A stretch of DNA of 57,715 nt, from contig NZ_PHGZ01000025.1 in NCBI RefSeq assembly GCF_002795405.1, positions 1-57,715 of the forward strand, in the 5' to 3' direction. The position numbers and the translations under genes were made by a program. Source of the stretch: Caviibacterium pharyngocola (GTDB lineage Bacteria; Pseudomonadota; Gammaproteobacteria; Enterobacterales; Pasteurellaceae). Shown piece by piece: positions 49,474 to 57,715 of this stretch. Within the stretch, counting starts at the first letter, position 1, and each line of letters opens with the position of its first letter. Under the pieces are notes generated by a model that worked only from the letters and a program-made list of their open reading frames with translations, made no database searches and was not told where the DNA came from.

Positions 49474-49503
49474 AAAAGCGCGGTGAATTTTCACCGCACT
49501 TTT
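49474..49503 (-). terminator. Terminator after the amino-acid permease gene, with uptake words
   Basis: AAAAGCGCGGTGAA and TTCACCGCACTTTT form a 14-base stem with one mismatch. The right arm is an exact uptake word and the left has one changed base. It lies 23 bases past the permease stop on the minus strand. Confidence 0.75.
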
Positions 49504-49525
49504 AGCCGATTTTTATGTGAACGGG

Positions 49526-50938
49526 TTAGCCCCAATCGAAATTTAATAAAACCTGAATCGCCCAAATAAATAATAAGGCAAATACCAGCAATAATCCCTT
49601 TTCCCATTTGTTCAAATTGAATTTGCCGCCTTGGTGACGATAACGGGAATGTAAGAACAGCGCGATACCCGGCACATACAGCGAAACGGAAATTAATAAA
49701 TAATCCAATCCTGCGGCGTATAAAATCCAAATGCCATATAATGTTGCCATAAAGCCGGTTAATTTAATGTGCCACGCGGCGTTTTGCAAAAACGCCAGTT
49801 TCAACAAATAAGCGCCGATCAACAAATAAGGCACTAAAATCATTGACGTGGAAATCAGCAATAAAGCTTCGTAACTTTTGCCGGTTAATAGCACCAACAC
49901 TAAACAAAATTGCACGATAAAACCGGTAAACCATAAAGAATTAATCGGAATATCATTGCTATTCAATTTGTTTAAAATTTGCGGAAACGCACCATTTTGC
50001 GCGCCGCGATAAGGAATCTCAGAGGAATACATCGTCCAACTGATATAAGATGCCAACACCGACACGATCAAGCAAAACGTGATGATAATTTTGCCGCTCG
50101 AACCGATCATTTCGTTCAATAAGCCCGCCATTGACGGATTCGGCATTGCGGCGATAACTTCACGCGGTAAAATACCCAGAGATAGCACCGTAATCGCCAC
50201 ATAAAGCACCAAGGCGATGACAATGCCGAGCACCGTCGCCAAGCCGACGTCCGAACGTTTTTTCGCGTGCGCAGACAACACCGCCGCACCTTCAACGCCG
50301 GTGAATACCCAAAGGGTGATCAGCATTGTATTTTTAACTTGATCGCTCACCGAGTTGTTTAATGCGCTGCCTTGCATATCTTGTCGGAAGGTTTCCGGCG
50401 AGAAATACCACAGCGCTAAGGCGATAAATAAAATCAACGGAAACACTTTCACTACGGTGGCGACTAAATTCACCGAGGCGGCTTCTTTCACGCCTTTGGC
50501 GATTAAAAGATGTACCAACCACACGATAACGGAGGAGCCGATAAATGAGGCGACGGTATTACCCTGACCGAAAATCACCTGATTTTCGCTGTCGGTAAAG
50601 GTGCCGATGCCTTCAAACGCCACCACTAAATAGCCGACGATACCGATTGTGGCGCAAAGCCAATAGCCCCAAGCGGACAGAAAGCCGGTTAAATCGCCGA
50701 ATCCTTCGCGCGCATAGGTGTAAATTCCGCCGTCCAATTCCGGTTTTAAGCGAGAAATATAGAAGAAAGATAGTCCCAAAAAGATAATGCCCACGCCGGT
50801 GATCGCCCAGCCGATCAACAAGGCTTCGGAGCCGGCGACCGCCGCCATATTTTGCGGCAAACTGAAAATACCGGAGCCGATCATTGAACTCAAAACTAAA
50901 GCAGTGAGTGAAACTAAACCGATTTTTTTATTCGACAT
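49526..50938 (-). CDS. Amino-acid/polyamine antiporter-family permease (ArcD-like)
   Basis: A 470-residue APC-superfamily permease with about 12 hydrophobic segments. It has SLTALVLSSMIGSGIFSLPQ at the start and RLKPELDGGIYTYAREGFGD, the pattern of basic amino acid/polyamine antiporters. It precedes nothing but follows the methyltransferase gene by 16 bases on the same strand, so the operon is methyltransferase then permease. In E. coli mmuM pairs with an S-methylmethionine permease, so this one may import that substrate; the sequence family does not prove it. Confidence 0.82.
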   Translation of the reverse strand: MSNKKIGLVSLTALVLSSMIGSGIFSLPQNMAAVAGSEALLIGWAITGVGIIFLGLSFFYISRLKPELDGGIYTYAREGFGDLTGFLSAWGYWLCATIGIVGYLVVAFEGIGTFTDSENQVIFGQGNTVASFIGSSVIVWLVHLLIAKGVKEAASVNLVATVVKVFPLILFIALALWYFSPETFRQDMQGSALNNSVSDQVKNTMLITLWVFTGVEGAAVLSAHAKKRSDVGLATVLGIVIALVLYVAITVLSLGILPREVIAAMPNPSMAGLLNEMIGSSGKIIITFCLIVSVLASYISWTMYSSEIPYRGAQNGAFPQILNKLNSNDIPINSLWFTGFIVQFCLVLVLLTGKSYEALLLISTSMILVPYLLIGAYLLKLAFLQNAAWHIKLTGFMATLYGIWILYAAGLDYLLISVSLYVPGIALFLHSRYRHQGGKFNLNKWEKGLLLVFALLFIWAIQVLLNFDWG

Positions 50939-50954
50939 TACGAACTCTCAACCC

Positions 50955-51848
50955 TTAAGCCTTGAAATGCGCAGCAAGATGACGAATATGATCAATGCCG
51001 ATACCGCAACAGCCGCCGATAATGCTCGCGCCGCAGTCCGCCCATTTTTTTGCCCAAGTTAAATAGGCTTCGGGATCTAAGTCGCGGCGTACTTCGTCCA
51101 AACCGTCGTTTGCCGTTGCGTCTTTCGGTTGCGGCGCAAAGGCGTTGGCGTAAGCGCCGATACGAATTTGCGTCGCATTGTGTTCGCGTAAGAGGGTTTG
51201 AGTGATTTGCAAGGCGCGTTCGATTACTTCCGGTTGGCAGCAGTTGAATAAAATCGCGCTTACGCCCAATTCGATCATTTTTTCCACCGCACTTTTCACC
51301 GTTTCTCCCGAACGTAATTGCGGTTCCGGCGTCGGTTCGTCGTCGATGAGGGTGAACGACACCCAAAACGGACGATTATCCGGCAATAAAGGCTTAATGG
51401 ATTGCGGCTCTATAATGGCGCTTTGGGTTTCGCATAACCAAAAGTCCGCATAAGGCGCAAGCCCGTCGATAATCGGTTGCGCCAATTCTTTTACTCGCTC
51501 GGCGCGGAATAAATCCGGACGGTAGGAACCGAATAACGGCGGAATGGAACCGGCGATTTGCACGGATTTATCTTGTTTTTCCACCGCACTTTTCGCCAAG
51601 CGACCGGCTAAATCCGCCAAGGTTTTCGCGTCGGCGGCAAAGCGTTGTTCGCCGATATGAAACGGCACCACCGCATAACTGTTGGTAGTAATTACATCCG
51701 CGCCGCTTTGAATAAAATCTTCGTGCACTTGTTGCACGGCGGAAGGCAGTTCGTAAAGCGAAAGCGCCGACCATTCCGGTTGGCGAAAAGGTGCGTTTAA
51801 GCGCATTAATTCACGGCTCATTCCGCCGTCAAGGATTGTGATTGTCAT
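50955..51848 (-). CDS. mmuM: Homocysteine S-methyltransferase
   Basis: A 297-residue zinc methyltransferase that makes methionine from homocysteine with S-methylmethionine or SAM as donor. Motifs: ILDGGMSRELMR near the start, GADVITTNSYAV and the zinc-ligand Cys in LFNCCQPEVI and GGCCGIGIDHI. The ATG at 51848 is preferred to the TTG at 51851; GGGAAG lies upstream. Confidence 0.9.
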   Translation of the reverse strand: MTITILDGGMSRELMRLNAPFRQPEWSALSLYELPSAVQQVHEDFIQSGADVITTNSYAVVPFHIGEQRFAADAKTLADLAGRLAKSAVEKQDKSVQIAGSIPPLFGSYRPDLFRAERVKELAQPIIDGLAPYADFWLCETQSAIIEPQSIKPLLPDNRPFWVSFTLIDDEPTPEPQLRSGETVKSAVEKMIELGVSAILFNCCQPEVIERALQITQTLLREHNATQIRIGAYANAFAPQPKDATANDGLDEVRRDLDPEAYLTWAKKWADCGASIIGGCCGIGIDHIRHLAAHFKA

Positions 51849-51918
51849 CAATTAAGCTTCCCATAATAAAATAATCGGGTTCGTCTTTAGCGAACCAAGT
51901 TTTTCAAGGTAAAAAAAT

Positions 51919-51943
51919 ACCGCACTTTCCATTAAAGTGCGGT
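51919..51943 (-). terminator. ychF terminator made of inverted uptake sequences
   Basis: ACCGCACTTT and AAAGTGCGGT pair perfectly (10 bp) with a 5-base loop; on the minus strand a T-rich run follows. It lies 16 bases past the ychF stop. Confidence 0.85.
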
Positions 51944-51959
51944 GATTTTTCAGTGAGTT

Positions 51960-53051
51960 TTACACGTTGAAACGGAAGTGCATTACATCGCCGTCCTGCA
52001 CGATATAATCTTTTCCTTCCAAACGCCATTTGCCGGCTTCTTTGGCACCGTTTTCGCCTTTGAATTGAATGAAATCTTCATAGGCGATCACTTCGGCGCG
52101 GATAAAGCCTTTTTCAAAATCCGTGTGAATTACGGCGGCGGCTTTCGGTGCGGTGGCGCCGACGGAAACCGTCCACGCGCGCACTTCTTTGACGCCGGCG
52201 GTAAAATAGGTTTGTAGATTCAACAGGGCATAGCCGGCGCGAATCACGCGATTTAACCCCGGTTCTTCAATGCCTAAATCTTGTAAAAATTCGGTTTTTT
52301 CATCGTCGTCCAATTCGGCGATTTCCGCTTCGATTGCCGCACAAACCGGCACCACGACCGCGCCTTCTTTTTCCGCGATTTCGCGCACGCGATCCAAATA
52401 CGGATTATTTTCAAAGCCGTCTTCGTTCACGTTGGCGATATACATCGTCGGTTTTAAGGTTAAAAAGTTATAGCTTTTTATGGCTTGCAATTCGTCTTTA
52501 TCTAATCCGACGGAACGAATCATTCCGGCATTTTCTAACACCGGCAGAATTTTTTCCATAATCGAAAGTTCGAATTTCGCGTCTTTATCGCCGCCTTTCG
52601 CACGTTTTTGCAAACGTTGAATCGCGCGTTCGCAGCTGTCTAAATCCGCCAATGCCAATTCGGTGTTAATGGTATCGATATCTTCCGCCGGATCGATTTT
52701 ACCCGCGACGTGAACGATATCGTCGTTTTCGAAACAACGCACAACGTGACCGATAGCGTCGGTTTCGCGAATATTGGCTAAGAATTTATTGCCCAAGCCT
52801 TCGCCTTTGCTTGCACCGGCAACCAGACCTGCGATATCGACGAATTCCATAGTGGTCGGCAACACGCGTTCCGGTTTCACAATTTCGGCTAAGGCGTCAA
52901 GGCGCGGATCCGGCATCGGCACCACGCCGGTATTCGGTTCGATAGTACAAAACGGATAATTCGCCGCTTCGATACCGGCTTTGGTTAATGCGTTAAAAAG
53001 AGTCGATTTGCCGACATTCGGTAAGCCGACGATACCACATTTAAATCCCAT
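51960..53051 (-). CDS. ychF: Redox-responsive P-loop ATPase YchF
   Basis: A 363-residue Obg-family protein that prefers ATP. G1 loop is [27 protein letters not shown] gives G2; [17 protein letters not shown] gives G3; the C-terminal TGS domain ends VMHFRFNV. It follows pth in the usual pth-ychF pair with a 23-base gap. Confidence 0.97.
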   Translation of the reverse strand: MGFKCGIVGLPNVGKSTLFNALTKAGIEAANYPFCTIEPNTGVVPMPDPRLDALAEIVKPERVLPTTMEFVDIAGLVAGASKGEGLGNKFLANIRETDAIGHVVRCFENDDIVHVAGKIDPAEDIDTINTELALADLDSCERAIQRLQKRAKGGDKDAKFELSIMEKILPVLENAGMIRSVGLDKDELQAIKSYNFLTLKPTMYIANVNEDGFENNPYLDRVREIAEKEGAVVVPVCAAIEAEIAELDDDEKTEFLQDLGIEEPGLNRVIRAGYALLNLQTYFTAGVKEVRAWTVSVGATAPKAAAVIHTDFEKGFIRAEVIAYEDFIQFKGENGAKEAGKWRLEGKDYIVQDGDVMHFRFNV

Positions 53052-53074
53052 ACTGTTTTCCTTTATTGTTTATT

Positions 53075-53659
53075 TTATGCTTTAAAGCCGTTCAACCGAT
53101 TTGTTGCTTTGGTTATGCCGTCTTTGAATAAGATTTCTACACAACTGACGGCTTCATCCAATGCTTTATCGATTAATTGGCGATCCGCCGGCGCAGGTTT
53201 GCCTAACACATAAGCGGAGACCAAATTTTTGTCACCCGGATGTCCGATTCCTACGCGTAAACGATAGAAATTTTTATTGTTGCCTAATTGCGCAATACTG
53301 TCGCGTAATCCGTTGTGTCCGCCGTGACCGCCGCCCAATTTGATTTTTGCCACGCCGGGCGGCAAATCCAATTCATCGTGAATCACCAAAATTTCTTCCG
53401 CTTTAATCCGATAAAATCCGGCTAAGGCACTGACCGCTTTGCCACTTAAATTCATAAAAGTGGTCGGCACTAAAAAACGAATTTCCTCGCCGTTAATCAC
53501 CGCGCGCGCGGTTTTACCGAAAAACTTGTTTTCTTCTTTTAAGCTGAAATTGAATCGCTCGGCAAGCCGATTGATCAACCATTCTCCCGCGTTGTGACGA
53601 GTTTCCGCATATTTTTCGCCGGGATTGCCCAAACCGACGATTAATTTGATTTCCGACAT
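53075..53659 (-). CDS. pth: Peptidyl-tRNA hydrolase
   Basis: A 194-residue enzyme that recycles stalled peptidyl-tRNA. Core motif [20 protein letters not shown] contains the catalytic His; [15 protein letters not shown] and [11 protein letters not shown] follow, then [14 protein letters not shown] chose the ATG at 53659 because the family begins here; the open frame extends to 53743. Confidence 0.97.
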   Translation of the reverse strand: MSEIKLIVGLGNPGEKYAETRHNAGEWLINRLAERFNFSLKEENKFFGKTARAVINGEEIRFLVPTTFMNLSGKAVSALAGFYRIKAEEILVIHDELDLPPGVAKIKLGGGHGGHNGLRDSIAQLGNNKNFYRLRVGIGHPGDKNLVSAYVLGKPAPADRQLIDKALDEAVSCVEILFKDGITKATNRLNGFKA

Positions 53660-53755
53660 TATTTGTTCCCGTTTAACGAACTTGTTTCTCGTTTCGCCTA
53701 AAAAATAGTGCGCTATTGTAGCGGAAAAGCGCGTTTGACTCAATTCCCAAGGCGC

Positions 53756-54172
53756 TTATAAGGCTAAAACCAGCACGCCCGACAAAATTAACGCAGCGCC
53801 GATAAGCAACTTGGCGCTAATCGGCTCGCCTAAAATCACCACGCCTAAAATAATCGCGATGACCACACTGAGTTTATCAATCGGCGCCACCCAAGACGCC
53901 GGCGCTATTTGCAGCGCACGATAATAACATAACCAAGACAAACCGGTGGCGACGCCGGACAACAGCAAAAACGTCATCGGTTTGACGGCGATATGTTGCG
54001 GCAGTTGCCATTCGTTGCGCATCGTAATAATGCCGCCCGCGACGAATAACACCACGATCGTTCGGATAAATGTGGCTAAATTACTGTTGATACCTTCTAC
54101 GCCCAATTTACCCAAAATCGCCGTTAAACCGGCAAAAAACGCCGAACCGACGGCAAACCATAACCAATTCAT
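53756..54172 (-). CDS. Single-domain EamA/DMT transporter
   Basis: A 138-residue protein with four to five hydrophobic helices, starting NWLWFAVGSAFFAGLTAILGK and ending with PISAKLLIGAALILSGVLVL. It is half the size of usual ten-helix DMT transporters, so it probably works as a dimer. Substrate unknown. It lies directly upstream of pth on the same strand and diverges from ratA. Confidence 0.85.
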   Translation of the reverse strand: MNWLWFAVGSAFFAGLTAILGKLGVEGINSNLATFIRTIVVLFVAGGIITMRNEWQLPQHIAVKPMTFLLLSGVATGLSWLCYYRALQIAPASWVAPIDKLSVVIAIILGVVILGEPISAKLLIGAALILSGVLVLAL

Positions 54173-54245
54173 ATTCTTTCCTTATTTTGACCGCACTTTT
54201 TCGTTATAATAGCCTAATCCGTTTCATATATCACGACGAATTAAA

Positions 54246-54677
54246 ATGCCGAGTATTAATCAAAGCGCGTTAGTCCCTTACAGCGCCGAACAAATGTATG
54301 ATTTAGTTAATAATTACGAGCGTTATCCGGAATTTGTGCCCGGCTGCGCCGCAAGCCGCACCTTAACTCGCACGGAATCCGAACTGACGGCGGAATTGGT
54401 GATCAGCAAAGGCGGAATCAGCCAACGCTTTACCACCAAAAACACAATGGAAGAACATCGCTCGATTAAAATGCAACTGGTGGAAGGGCCGTTTAAGTTT
54501 TTACACGGCGAATGGCGTTTTGAGCCTTTGGACGAACAATGCTGCAAAATATCCCTGCGCTTGGATTTCGAATTTTCCAGCCCGATTATCGCTTTGGCGT
54601 TCGGTAAAATTTTTACCCATTTAACCGCCAAAATGATCGATGCGTTCAAACAACGAGCGAAAGCCGTTTATCAATAA
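54246..54677 (+). CDS. ratA: RatA/PasT START-domain protein
   Basis: A 143-residue START/polyketide-cyclase-fold protein: [37 protein letters not shown], and [20 protein letters not shown]. In E. coli RatA interferes with ribosome subunit joining when overproduced, while relatives act as ubiquinone-binding Coq10-like proteins, and the true role is debated. It is followed after 13 bases by rnfH, the same pair as in E. coli (yfjG-yfjF). Confidence 0.92.
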   Translation: MPSINQSALVPYSAEQMYDLVNNYERYPEFVPGCAASRTLTRTESELTAELVISKGGISQRFTTKNTMEEHRSIKMQLVEGPFKFLHGEWRFEPLDEQCCKISLRLDFEFSSPIIALAFGKIFTHLTAKMIDAFKQRAKAVYQ

Positions 54678-54690
54678 TCAAGGAGCGAAA

Positions 54691-55044
54691 ATGGCACAGA
54701 TAAATATCGAAATCGCGTATGCTTACCCCGAACGTTATTATTTGAAAAATTTTCAAGTGGAAGAAGGCACAATGGTGCAAAGCGCGATTTTGCAATCGGG
54801 CATTTTGCAACAATTTACCGACATTGATTTACGTGAAAATAAAGTCGGCATTTTCAGCCGACCGGTGAAATTAACCGATCAACTCAAAGACGGCGACCGG
54901 ATCGAAATTTATCGCCCGCTATTGGCGGATCCGAAAGAAATTCGCCGAAAACGTGCCGAACAGCAACAAAAAGAAGCCAAAATACAAAAAGAGGCGGAAA
55001 AAGCCGCTAAAAAAACGAAACAGGAGCCGCAAAATGAGCAATAA
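54691..55044 (+). CDS. rnfH: RnfH family ubiquitin-like protein
   Basis: A 117-residue protein with the RnfH domain in the first 85 residues ([53 protein letters not shown]). A Lys/Glu/Gln-rich helical tail follows that is longer than usual. The ATG at 54691 has AAGGAG upstream. Its 3' end overlaps the L16 hydroxylase start by 11 bases. Function is not well established. Confidence 0.9.
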   Translation: MAQINIEIAYAYPERYYLKNFQVEEGTMVQSAILQSGILQQFTDIDLRENKVGIFSRPVKLTDQLKDGDRIEIYRPLLADPKEIRRKRAEQQQKEAKIQKEAEKAAKKTKQEPQNEQ

Positions 55045-56236
55045 ATTCTGCTTACCCGATCACATCACCCCCGAAATTTTTCTCAAAGAATATTGGCAGA
55101 AGAAACCTTTATTGATTCGTAACGGCTTGCCGCAAATCGTCGGGCAATTCGAACCCGCCGATATTCTTGAATTGGCGCAAGGCGAGGATGTTACCGCGCG
55201 TTTGTTGAAACAATATTCGGAAGATAATTGGAAACTGAAACTCAGCCCGTTAAGCGAAGCGGATTTCGCCGAACTGCCGGAGCAATGGACGGTGTTGGTG
55301 CAAAATATGGAGCAATGGTCGTCGGAGCTCGGCGAACTGTGGAACCAATTCGGCTTTATTCCACAATGGCAGCGCGATGATATTATGGTTTCCTACGCGC
55401 CGAAAGGCGGCTCCGTCGGCAAGCATTACGACGAATACGACGTGTTTCTTGTGCAAGGCTACGGACATCGCCGCTGGCAATTAGGTAAATGGTGTAATCC
55501 GAGTACGGAATTTAAGCCGAACCAACCGATTCGCATTTTCGACGATATGGGCGAATTGGTGTTGGACGAAGTAATGGCGCCGGGCGATATTTTGTATATT
55601 CCGTCCCGTTTGTCCCATTACGGCGTTGCGCAAGACGATTGCTTAACGTTCTCCTTCGGCTTGCGTTATCCGAATTTAACCGATTTATTGGAAAACGTGC
55701 AAAAAGGCTTTTGTCATCAAAATCCGGACATCGATTTAACCGCGTTTAATATTCCGTTGCGATTAACGCCCGATTTGCAGCAAGCCGGCGAGCTCGCGCC
55801 GCAAGCGGTGGCGGAAATGAAACGGCAATTTTTGGAAAAACTGGCGAGTGACGAACAATTTGATCGCCTGTTTCAGCAAGCGGTCGCCACGGCGGTCAGC
55901 GCGCGCCGTTATGAACTTTTCCCGACGGAAGAAATGTCCGATCCGGAAGAAGTGCGGTCGATTTTGGCGGAGGAAAACGGCATTTTGCGTCAAGACAATA
56001 ATTGCAAATTGGTTTACAGTCAAAATCCGCTGCAAATTTATGCTAACGGCGAATGGTTGGACGAATTGAATCCGTTGGAACGCTCTTTGCTTAAACGCTT
56101 GGCGGACGGCGAATGTATTGATTTCGCCGATTTATCTGCGCTAGTGGAAACGACGCAAGATAAAGACACTGCGCTGGATTTGTTGTTGGACAGCATTTGC
56201 AACTGGCTTGACGACGGTTGGGTTTTGTTGGATTAA
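55034..56236 (+). CDS. roxA: Ribosomal protein L16 arginine hydroxylase (YcfD/RoxA type)
   Basis: A 400-residue JmjC-family Fe(II)/2-oxoglutarate oxygenase. The metal site is in [17 protein letters not shown] (His-X-Asp) with a second His in LSHYGV. E. coli YcfD hydroxylates Arg81 of L16. The C-terminal winged-helix part is present. The ATG at 55034 lies in the end of rnfH, implying coupling. Confidence 0.93.
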   Translation: MSNKFCLPDHITPEIFLKEYWQKKPLLIRNGLPQIVGQFEPADILELAQGEDVTARLLKQYSEDNWKLKLSPLSEADFAELPEQWTVLVQNMEQWSSELGELWNQFGFIPQWQRDDIMVSYAPKGGSVGKHYDEYDVFLVQGYGHRRWQLGKWCNPSTEFKPNQPIRIFDDMGELVLDEVMAPGDILYIPSRLSHYGVAQDDCLTFSFGLRYPNLTDLLENVQKGFCHQNPDIDLTAFNIPLRLTPDLQQAGELAPQAVAEMKRQFLEKLASDEQFDRLFQQAVATAVSARRYELFPTEEMSDPEEVRSILAEENGILRQDNNCKLVYSQNPLQIYANGEWLDELNPLERSLLKRLADGECIDFADLSALVETTQDKDTALDLLLDSICNWLDDGWVLLD

Positions 56237-56240
56237 GCAA

Positions 56241-57581
56241 ATGACGGAAGCGGCAATTTATAGTGTTTCACAACTGAATCAATCCGTCCGGCAGCTGCTG
56301 GAAGGTCAGTTGGGTTTAGTGTGGTTAAGCGGCGAAATTTCCAATTTCACCCAGCCTGTTTCGGGACATTGGTATTTAACCCTGAAAGACGAAAACGCAC
56401 AGGTGCGTTGCGCAATGTTCCGAATGAAAAATCTGCGCGTGAGTTTTCGTCCGCAAAACGGAATGCAAGTGTTGGTGCGGGCGAGCGTGAGTTTGTACGA
56501 ACCGCGCGGCGATTATCAATTAATTATCGAAAGTATGCATCCCGCCGGCGAAGGCTTGTTGCAACAACAATTCGACGCACTGAAAATGAAATTGGCGGCG
56601 GAAGGTTTATTTGCGCAAAATTTAAAGAAAAACCTACCGCACTTTTGTCAATCCGTCGGCGTGATTACTTCATCGACGGGTGCTGCCTTGCAAGATATTT
56701 TGCAGATTTTGCAGCGACGGGATCCGAGCCTAAACGTGGTGATTTATCCCACTGCCGTGCAAGGCAAAGAGGCGACGGAAGAAATCGTGAAAATGATTGA
56801 ACTGGCGAATCGCCGGCAAGAAACCGACGTTTTGATTGTCGGGCGCGGCGGCGGCTCGTTGGAAGATTTATGGTGTTTTAACGAAGAAGCGGTGGCGCGC
56901 GCGATTTTTAATTCCGCGTTGCCGATTATCAGCGCGGTCGGACACGAAACGGACGTCACCATTGCGGATTTTGTCGCCGATGTCCGCGCGCCGACGCCTT
57001 CCGCCGCGGCGGAATTGGTTAGCCGTGATCAAACGGAATTAACCCGCCGATTACAACATCAGCACCAACGGCTGGAAATGGCGTTCGACCGTTATTTCGG
57101 GCAAAAAGCGCAAGATTTACAGTATCTTCGCCTGCGCTTGCAACATCAACATCCGCAAGCTCGCTTGAACGCGCAAGTCGATTATTTACGTCAATTACAC
57201 CATCGTTTGACGCTGGCAATGCGCCGTTCGGCAGATAAAAAACAACAGCAATTTTCGCAGTTAAACGAACGTTTACGCAAAAATCCGCTGCCTTATCAGC
57301 TACAAAAAAATCAACAACATATCGCACAAGCGCAAGTGCGGTTACATTCGGCGTTGGAAAAAATTACCGTCTCCAAAGGGCACGCTTTGGTAAATTTATG
57401 CGGCAAATTGGACGGATTAAGCCCGTTAAAAGTGTTAGCGCGCGGTTATTCCGTCACGCACAACGAGCAAGGGCAAGCGATAAGCGACATCAGCCGAATT
57501 CGCCTTGGTGAACGGCTGACAACGCGAGTTGAAAACGGCGTGATTATTAGTCGAATCGAAGAAACGAAAAAAGTCGATTAA
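56241..57581 (+). CDS. xseA: Exodeoxyribonuclease VII large subunit
   Basis: A 446-residue nuclease subunit that degrades single-stranded DNA with XseB. The N-terminal OB-fold shows VSQLNQSVRQLLEGQLG and SGHWYLTLKDENAQVRC. The catalytic region contains GVITSSTGAALQDIL, VGRGGGSLEDLWCFNEE and VGHETDVTIADFVADVRAPT. The C-terminal coiled coil is rich in Gln and His. The ATG at 56241 starts 4 bases after the L16 hydroxylase stop. xseB is not in the window. Confidence 0.96.
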   Translation: MTEAAIYSVSQLNQSVRQLLEGQLGLVWLSGEISNFTQPVSGHWYLTLKDENAQVRCAMFRMKNLRVSFRPQNGMQVLVRASVSLYEPRGDYQLIIESMHPAGEGLLQQQFDALKMKLAAEGLFAQNLKKNLPHFCQSVGVITSSTGAALQDILQILQRRDPSLNVVIYPTAVQGKEATEEIVKMIELANRRQETDVLIVGRGGGSLEDLWCFNEEAVARAIFNSALPIISAVGHETDVTIADFVADVRAPTPSAAAELVSRDQTELTRRLQHQHQRLEMAFDRYFGQKAQDLQYLRLRLQHQHPQARLNAQVDYLRQLHHRLTLAMRRSADKKQQQFSQLNERLRKNPLPYQLQKNQQHIAQAQVRLHSALEKITVSKGHALVNLCGKLDGLSPLKVLARGYSVTHNEQGQAISDISRIRLGERLTTRVENGVIISRIEETKKVD

Positions 57582-57588
57582 TCTTTCG

Positions 57589-57619
57589 GGCGGAAATTGT
57601 GTTTTCATCGATTTCCGCC
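57589..57619 (+). terminator. xseA terminator
   Basis: GGCGGAAAT and ATTTCCGCC (9 bp) pair across a 13-base loop, followed by a modest T-rich stretch. It lies 7 bases after the xseA stop. Confidence 0.7.
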
Positions 57620-57696
57620 GATTCTTTTACTTTTCCCGAACAAAAATAAATGTATAAAATGCTAAAAAAAGTGAATAAAATCAAAAATTTTAGTTG

Positions 57697-57715
57697 TTTT
57701 TTTTTTTTTTTTTTT
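57697..57715 (+). other. Run of 19 T at the window end
   Basis: The last 19 bases are all T. A homopolymer exactly at the edge looks like the end of an assembled contig or a sequencing artefact rather than a genomic feature. Confidence 0.5.

Noticed and set aside
54246-55044. ratA-rnfH as a classical toxin-antitoxin pair
   Set aside because: The pair is widely conserved in core genomes and its toxin role is disputed; I treat it as housekeeping.

Overview
This window is bacterial chromosome from a member of the Pasteurellaceae. The main evidence is the 9-base Haemophilus-type DNA uptake word AAGTGCGGT or its complement, which I saw more than 40 times by eye, both in genes and as inverted pairs in terminators. 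The gene orders fur-fldA-ybfE-ybfF/seqA-menE-mscK-aroC-mepA-TSUP-lpxM and ridA/ywiC/sel1 match what I recall of Haemophilus influenzae. The rhamnose operon and an extended surface-glycan cluster set it apart from H. influenzae. I do not assign a genus. The left edge lies inside a repeat-rich adhesin gene and the right edge is a run of 19 T, so both ends look like contig boundaries. I saw no rRNA, tRNA, CRISPR array, insertion sequence or prophage, and no gene-free stretch longer than 300 bases.

Layout. 1-1497: 3' end of a trimeric autotransporter adhesin with collagen-like repeats. 1587-9539: surface-glycan genes (TPR-containing glycosyltransferase, pyruvyl transferase, flippase, family-25 glycosyltransferase, polymerase-like membrane protein, two family-2 glycosyltransferases), with an ElyC-like gene on the opposite strand. 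9583-13664: mltB, a chalcone isomerase-like periplasmic protein, fumC and holC. 13757-15567: an accessory insert between holC and valS with an ElaA-type acetyltransferase, a 58-codon gene overlapping a zeta-like P-loop kinase (a probable toxin-antitoxin pair), and two very AT-rich overlapping reading frames. 15576-18440: valS. 18493-24531: complete L-rhamnose regulon (AraC-type regulator, rhaB, rhaA with a frameshift, rhaD, rhaT, rhaM).

24681-25918: an unrecognised membrane-anchored protein and a SirB-family protein. 26040-31870: gyrA, ubiG, fur, fldA, ybfE, ybfF. 31950-43804: seqA, menE, mscK-like, aroC, mepA, TSUP permease, lpxM, apt and dnaX. dnaX holds a ten-A slippery run at the place expected for making the short gamma subunit. 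43861-51848: cation/proton antiporter, EEP-family protein, RidA, YwiC-like protein, Sel1 protein, purine permease with a PurR-type operator, amino-acid permease and homocysteine methyltransferase. 51960-57581: ychF, pth, EamA protein, ratA, rnfH, L16 hydroxylase and xseA.

Most of the window is core metabolism and information processing in conserved operons. The best leads for something little described are the small-protein/zeta-kinase pair in the holC-valS gap, the AT-rich membrane/coiled-coil frames next to it, the orphan 296-residue membrane protein, and the glycan locus beside the adhesin.
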